From RGIG7213 sp045652135 (GTDB lineage: Bacteria > Bacillota > Clostridia > Oscillospirales > CAG-272): a stretch of 16,800 nucleotides of DNA. This document shows positions 13,566-16,800 of this stretch, in pieces. The number at the start of each line of letters is the position of its first letter. The stretch's first letter is position 1. The notes beneath the pieces are model-generated. The model was not told the origin of the DNA. It made no database searches and saw nothing but the letters and a program-made list of their open reading frames with translations. The position numbers were made by a program, and so were the translations under genes. The stretch is taken from contig JAZRTS010000145.1 of NCBI GenBank assembly GCA_045652135.1, positions 1 through 16,800 on the forward strand, given 5' to 3'.

Positions 13566-14192
13566 TTATGATTTTTTTAATATACGTTTTATTTCTTTGA
13601 CAAGATACTCCGAAAGGCATGTGTAACCGTCAGCATTGAAGTGAACGCCGTCATTGCCCAAAAGGTTAATATTTTTCACAGATTCGATGTAAAGGTCAAT
13701 AACGTCAAGGTTATATTTTTCCGCAAGCTTTTTAACAGCACCGTTTCTCACCTTTACACGCGCGTGGCGTTCTTCCTTCGCAACGGCCGTAGTCAGCACG
13801 ATTACGACCTTTGACGACTTGTATTCATCAAGAATTTTACAAAGCATTTTCTCATAATAATCGGGATATGCCGTCACATCGTCAAGATGCCAGCCGTGAA
13901 GTCCATTGTTGAACAAAACTATGTCACGGTGTCCCTCCTGCAGACCGAACAAGCGCAAAGCATCCCAATAATACGGATTGTCAAGCGCCTTTGACGTGCC
14001 GAAGCTGTCGATTAAAATTTCTTCCTTTGTCACACCGTTACCGAACACGCGCAAAGCGCACGATATGGAGTCCCCGATGTACAGCACACGGGGCGATTTT
14101 TTATCGTCCGTTCTCTGAATCCACACGTTATCCCACTCATACGTTTCAAGCGGTGTCATTTTATCAGTCTTTTCGTATGTAAAATCACTCAT
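13566..14192 (-). CDS. SGNH/GDSL hydrolase (first of a pair)
   Basis: A 208-aa predicted esterase. Block I: LYIGDSIS with Ser42. Block II: DSFGTSK (Gly65). Block III: LFNNGLHGW (Asn95/96). Block V: GNDGVHFNADGY with Asp181 and His184, completing the Ser-His-Asp set. The N-terminal WDNVWIQRTDDKKSPRVLYIG resembles SGNH proteins that act on acetylated sugars, but the substrate cannot be read from sequence. The ATG at 14192 is preferred to a GTG nine codons earlier because GAGG is five bases before it. No signal peptide. Only distantly similar to its downstream partner, so the pair is unlikely to be a recent duplication. Confidence 0.87.
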   Translation of the reverse strand: MSDFTYEKTDKMTPLETYEWDNVWIQRTDDKKSPRVLYIGDSISCALRVFGNGVTKEEILIDSFGTSKALDNPYYWDALRLFGLQEGHRDIVLFNNGLHGWHLDDVTAYPDYYEKMLCKILDEYKSSKVVIVLTTAVAKEERHARVKVRNGAVKKLAEKYNLDVIDLYIESVKNINLLGNDGVHFNADGYTCLSEYLVKEIKRILKKS

Positions 14193-14238
14193 TTTATCCT
14201 CTTCCGTCCAAACAGACACTTATCACCATGTTTCACTA

Positions 14239-14273
14239 AAAATTCACCAAATAGATTTCCGCAGGAAATCTGC
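14239..14273 (-). repeat. Intergenic hairpin repeat, copy 2 (matches 1450-1484)
   Basis: Minus strand GCAGATTTC, loop, GAAATCT, then TTTGGTGAATTTT, aligning to the + strand copy at 1450-1484. The stem AGATTTCC-GCA-GGAAATCT (14253-14271) is a perfect eight-base palindrome. Confidence 0.6.
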
Positions 14274-14326
14274 ATGGCGCTTTCACTGTCAAGATTCCGG
14301 TGAAACACATTAAGACTTAATTCAAC

Positions 14327-15091
14327 TTATTTTTTCGCTCTTTTTATTAAATGGTTAACACCGTAAAACGCAAGTATATACACAAGGAAAAGCCCTATAA
14401 CGCAAATGGGGTAAAGCACCGCATTACCACCCACCAACGAATAAATTATATCGTACGGTGTGCCGTCGCCTCGTCTTAAAAACATATAGTTATAATCAAT
14501 TATCTTGTTGGCTATCATAGCGGCGCCCGCAAAACCGAACAAAACCGCAAACGTTATCGGAATATTCTTCTTTTTCATCGCAGCCATACCCGAAATACCT
14601 ATGTAAAGAGAAGCAAAACCCGAAAGAGTGTGTGTCACACCCGATATAACATTATCAAAGCTCAATACAGGATAGCACCCATAATTTTGTCCTGCTCCGT
14701 ATGTTCCCAGAACCGCGCCCAAAACACCGAAAATGAGAACGAAATCAACCGCCGCTTCACGAAGTCTGCCCTTTGAAAATGCGGCAAGCGGCATTGCGAT
14801 AAGCAAAATACTGCACAAAAACAACGGAAGCTCATATTTCCAGCGCATAGTATCACCCGATATTATGCAAAACATAATGATCTTGAATATCTCAAGGGCA
14901 TCTATCAGAACAGCGCACCATATAAGCACACGGTTTTTCTCATCATAGCTTTTTTTCTTATTTTTAATTCCCAAAATAACGGCGCACACGATCATTACAG
15001 CCATAAGCGACGATACAAATAAAAGGTGTTGCCACGATAAAAAACCTTCCGGCTGTCTTTGGTATCCGCCAAATCCAAAAAATTCTCTCAT
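14327..15091 (-). CDS. YwaF/TIGR02206-like integral membrane protein
   Basis: A 254-aa protein with about seven hydrophobic segments. Features shared with the TIGR02206 (TP0381/YwaF, TMEM164-like) family: SWQHLLFVSSL at the first segment, a LPLFLCSILLIAMPLAAF segment, a LGTYGAGQNYGCYP loop, and SFDNVISGVTHTLSGFASLY with a central His. Function of bacterial members is unknown. The frame is open upstream to a TTG at 15109, but the ATG at 15091 has GGAG seven bases before and gives MREFFGFGGY, so it is chosen. A TATAAT (15148-15153) lies upstream without a good -35. Its last bases are followed by the repeat at 14239-14273 rather than a clear terminator. Confidence 0.82.
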   Translation of the reverse strand: MREFFGFGGYQRQPEGFLSWQHLLFVSSLMAVMIVCAVILGIKNKKKSYDEKNRVLIWCAVLIDALEIFKIIMFCIISGDTMRWKYELPLFLCSILLIAMPLAAFSKGRLREAAVDFVLIFGVLGAVLGTYGAGQNYGCYPVLSFDNVISGVTHTLSGFASLYIGISGMAAMKKKNIPITFAVLFGFAGAAMIANKIIDYNYMFLRRGDGTPYDIIYSLVGGNAVLYPICVIGLFLVYILAFYGVNHLIKRAKK

Positions 15092-15147
15092 AATGTTCTC
15101 CAAATACAAAATTATAAAATAATTTATGTAAAATCAGCTTACCGTAC

Positions 15148-15153
15148 ATTATA
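15148..15153 (-). promoter_or_regulatory. Possible -10 box of the YwaF-like gene
   Basis: TATAAT on the minus strand, 57 bases before the ATG. No TTGACA-like box at 16-18 bases, so only weakly supported. Confidence 0.35.
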
Positions 15154-15206
15154 TGTAATACAAATCGCCGTACTACACAGCCGACACATTTACAACAGAA
15201 TGTATC

Positions 15207-15241
15207 AAGGGATGAAACTCAAGCAAAGAACTTCATCCCTT
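15207..15241. terminator. Possible terminator after the zinc-ribbon membrane gene
   Basis: A perfect ten-base stem AAGGGATGAA with TTCATCCCTT and a 15-base loop, 26 bases after the stop at 15268. The minus-strand tail is poor in T; the + strand tail (AATTTATAATTTC) is richer. May be a bidirectional or weak terminator. Confidence 0.5.
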
Positions 15242-15267
15242 AATTTATAATTTCATTTCACGCAGTA

Positions 15268-15921
15268 TTACTGTATGGGCGAATCGCAGTATTCGCACTG
15301 ACCGACAGCGCCGGTTATGGTGTTTATAGCTCCGCAGCACTTGCACGTAACGACACGGGGACGAAGATCCGCCCTCGCCTGTTCCTGCGCCTGATTGATC
15401 GCGTCGTTTGTACAACTACCCGACGTAAGCACGACCTGCTTTATCTGCTCATCAATATACGCATTCTTCAGAAAGCCTCTGTCTATCAAGCCCTGAACAT
15501 CATTCTTCGCCTGTTCGTGCGTTTTACCCATCGCACTTGCAATATCATCCAAGCCTCTTACACCGTGGTTGACAATAACAGAAATATATTTTCTTATATC
15601 CTTACCTTCATTCTTAAGCTTTTTAGCCTTTCGCAGCAAAAGAACACCGCCCACAATGAAGAATACACAAACAAGCATACCGCCAAAATCGTAATCCGCA
15701 TCTAAAACAAACCCAAGTAAACCAAGTGCGCCGATTGATGCCATAATGATGCCGATCACTCTCAAAACAACGGACGAAGAACTCATAAATGCAGTCTTAT
15801 CGTTTGAAATACGCTTAAAAAGCAAAAATATTCCTATCGGCCAGAAAAAGAAAAACGCAATTATAATAACAGGCCATGAATACAAAAATGATGTTGTTTG
15901 ATCATTGTTATTATTGTACAT
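15268..15921 (-). CDS. Membrane protein with winged-helix-like middle and C-terminal zinc ribbon
   Basis: A 217-aa protein. Membrane segments at about 12-35 (FLYSWPVIIIAFFFFWPIGI), 51-69 and 80-95. Residues about 107-165 (KYISVIVNHGVRGLDDIASAMGKTHEQAKNDVQGLIDRGFL) read as a winged-helix-type DNA- or protein-binding fold facing the cytoplasm. Residues about 193-215 hold CKCCGAINTITGAVGQCEYC, a four-Cys zinc ribbon. Comparable PCI-like or zinc-ribbon membrane proteins occur in Clostridia without known function. GGAGG eight bases before the ATG; a strong promoter lies upstream (15968-15996). Confidence 0.78.
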   Translation of the reverse strand: MYNNNNDQTTSFLYSWPVIIIAFFFFWPIGIFLLFKRISNDKTAFMSSSSVVLRVIGIIMASIGALGLLGFVLDADYDFGGMLVCVFFIVGGVLLLRKAKKLKNEGKDIRKYISVIVNHGVRGLDDIASAMGKTHEQAKNDVQGLIDRGFLKNAYIDEQIKQVVLTSGSCTNDAINQAQEQARADLRPRVVTCKCCGAINTITGAVGQCEYCDSPIQ

Positions 15922-15967
15922 TCAATAAACCTCCGCATAAGTTATCACTTAAATCAATTCGTGTCAC

Positions 15968-15996
15968 ATTCTATCACAATCTTCTCAAAATGTCAA
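15968..15996 (-). promoter_or_regulatory. Sigma-A promoter of the zinc-ribbon membrane gene
   Basis: TTGACA (15991-15996), 17 bases, TAGAAT (15968-15973) with TGA just before the -10. It lies 46 bases before the start codon and inside the 86-base gap to the upstream gene. Confidence 0.88.
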
Positions 15997-16007
15997 CATT
16001 TTTCGAC

Positions 16008-16529
16008 TTATTCTTCCCTATATTCATACCGTTTCAAGGAATAAAGCAGCACCACCCGGTCTTTTCCTTTGTAATGAACGATATAGAATTCATCGCCGTT
16101 TGATGCAAGCTGAAATTCGGTGTTACCAACCGCAGCCTTTGAAAAGCTCGGAAAGTAGAAATATCTGACCAACCGTGAAGAACGGCCGTGTCCCTCCGCT
16201 TCCTCAGCTTTATACGACAGCGACTCAACGCTTACTTCGATTTCTCCCCTTTTAAAGCTTCTTCTGCTTGAAATTACACCGTGCACGTCTTTTATAAAAT
16301 AGCCTATCAGCAAAATTAAAGCAACAACACCGATGGCACAGAGGACGATCCCCTCTGCGTGCCCCCACATCGCATAAGCACCCCCAAAAATAATACCGAA
16401 ACCAAGAAAACTAACAACAAATGTCAGAAAATAAAGAAGTACAGATGCACGAATATCAGCCTTTGTCAAAAAATCAAGTTTAGATTCTATCATTTTTCTC
16501 GTAATAATATTTTTCGTTCGTTTTTCCAT
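16008..16529 (-). CDS. YcxB-like membrane protein
   Basis: A 173-aa protein. A basic N-terminal region (about 1-28) precedes two membrane segments (about 29-51 LLYFLTFVVSFLGFGIIFGG and 60-78 IVLCAIGVVALILLIGYF), then a soluble C-terminal beta domain with EIEVSVESLSYKAEE, VRYFYFPSFSKAAV and EFYIVHYKGKDRVVLL. This layout is that of the YcxB-like family (PF14317-type), whose function is unknown. AGGAG six bases before the ATG; own strong promoter at 16554-16582. Confidence 0.75.
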   Translation of the reverse strand: MEKRTKNIITRKMIESKLDFLTKADIRASVLLYFLTFVVSFLGFGIIFGGAYAMWGHAEGIVLCAIGVVALILLIGYFIKDVHGVISSRRSFKRGEIEVSVESLSYKAEEAEGHGRSSRLVRYFYFPSFSKAAVGNTEFQLASNGDEFYIVHYKGKDRVVLLYSLKRYEYREE

Positions 16530-16553
16530 TTCGCTCTCCTCTACACCGCCGTC

Positions 16554-16582
16554 ATTTTATCACAAAAAACAATATATGTCAA
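16554..16582 (-). promoter_or_regulatory. Sigma-A promoter of the YcxB-like gene
   Basis: TTGACA (16577-16582), 17 bases, TAAAAT (16554-16559) with TGA before the -10. It lies 25 bases before the start codon and abuts the terminator hairpin of the upstream gene. Confidence 0.9.
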
Positions 16583-16585
16583 CAG

Positions 16586-16621
16586 AATTGACCGCCGACG
16601 GAAACCCATCGGCGGTCAATT
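16586..16621 (-). terminator. Hairpin terminator after the partial membrane gene
   Basis: A perfect thirteen-base stem AATTGACCGCCGA with TCGGCGGTCAATT around a ten-base loop, six bases after the stop codon at 16627. The T tract is weak on both strands, but position and stem strength support termination. Confidence 0.7.
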
Positions 16622-16626
16622 AAATT

Positions 16627-16800
16627 TTAAAGCTCTGTAGGGCTGTTCTGCACCACTTCAGATGTCTCAAGTTCAGAATCGCACGGAAGCTTTTTGAGCT
16701 TAAAGTGTGCGTGAATACCAAGTCCGAGGCTGACAAGTACCCAGATGTGGAACACGATATCCACTATCATATCCGCACTTATTCCGAAATACAAGAACAG
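16627..16800 (-). CDS. C-terminal end of a membrane protein, cut by the window edge
   Basis: The last 57 residues of a gene whose start is beyond the window. It holds a hydrophobic segment (DMIVDIVFHIWVLVSLGLGI) followed by a basic and then acidic tail ending in NSPTEL. Stop TAA at 16627-16629. The protein is not recognised; the single visible membrane segment near the C-terminus is all that can be said. Confidence 0.65.
   Translation of the reverse strand: MFLYFGISADMIVDIVFHIWVLVSLGLGIHAHFKLKKLPCDSELETSEVVQNSPTEL

Noticed and set aside
14287..14292. TTGACA on the minus strand before the first SGNH gene
   Set aside because: No -10-like sequence at 16-18 bases; it falls into the hairpin repeat instead.

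Overview
The window looks like chromosomal DNA of a low-to-mid GC Firmicute, most likely a gut-type Clostridium relative (Oscillospiraceae-like; inferred). The signs are strong AGGAGG-type ribosome sites, near-perfect sigma-A promoters, a lipoprotein with a copper-amine-oxidase-N-type stalk domain, YwaF-like and YcxB-like membrane proteins, and hairpin-rich dispersed intergenic repeats. No rRNA, tRNA, CRISPR array, integrase or transposase was seen.

Left flank (1-2056, + strand): the 3' part of tcdA (tRNA ct6A cyclase), a repeat-bearing lipoprotein, and a zinc-ribbon protein with an unrecognised C-terminal domain, closed by an intrinsic terminator.

Centre (about 2171-12807, - strand): a compact phage morphogenesis and lysis operon of 13 genes. 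In transcription order these are a small zinc protein, TerS, TerL, portal, scaffold-like protein, major capsid, head-tail connector, a 573-aa beta-rich tail or stabilisation protein, an XhlA-like protein, a holin, a LysM amidase, a glycine-rich protein and a coiled-coil protein. Most junctions overlap or lie within about 15 bases. One consensus extended -10 promoter (12779-12807) sits over a long imperfect palindrome that would form a hairpin at the 5' end of the transcript, and a strong terminator closes the operon at 2171-2201. There is no integrase, repressor, replication gene, tape measure, tail sheath or tail tube. The set therefore looks like a short-tailed (P22/T7-like) virion plus lysis cassette cut down to essentials: a prophage remnant, a satellite, or a domesticated DNA-packaging particle. 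A repeat insertion of roughly 140 bases with a duplicated gene end separates the scaffold-like gene from the capsid gene.

Right flank (12973-16800, - strand): two adjacent SGNH-hydrolase genes with their own terminator, a YwaF/TIGR02206-like membrane protein, a membrane protein with winged-helix-like and zinc-ribbon parts, a YcxB-like membrane protein, and the C-terminus of another membrane protein cut by the window edge. The zinc-ribbon and YcxB-like genes have almost textbook promoters of matching design (TTGACA, 17 bases, TGA plus TARAAT).

Several intergenic gaps hold dispersed hairpin repeats. One 27-base pair of copies (8667-8693 and 12916-12942) shows compensatory stem changes, and another family occurs in opposite orientations at 1450-1484 and 14239-14273.
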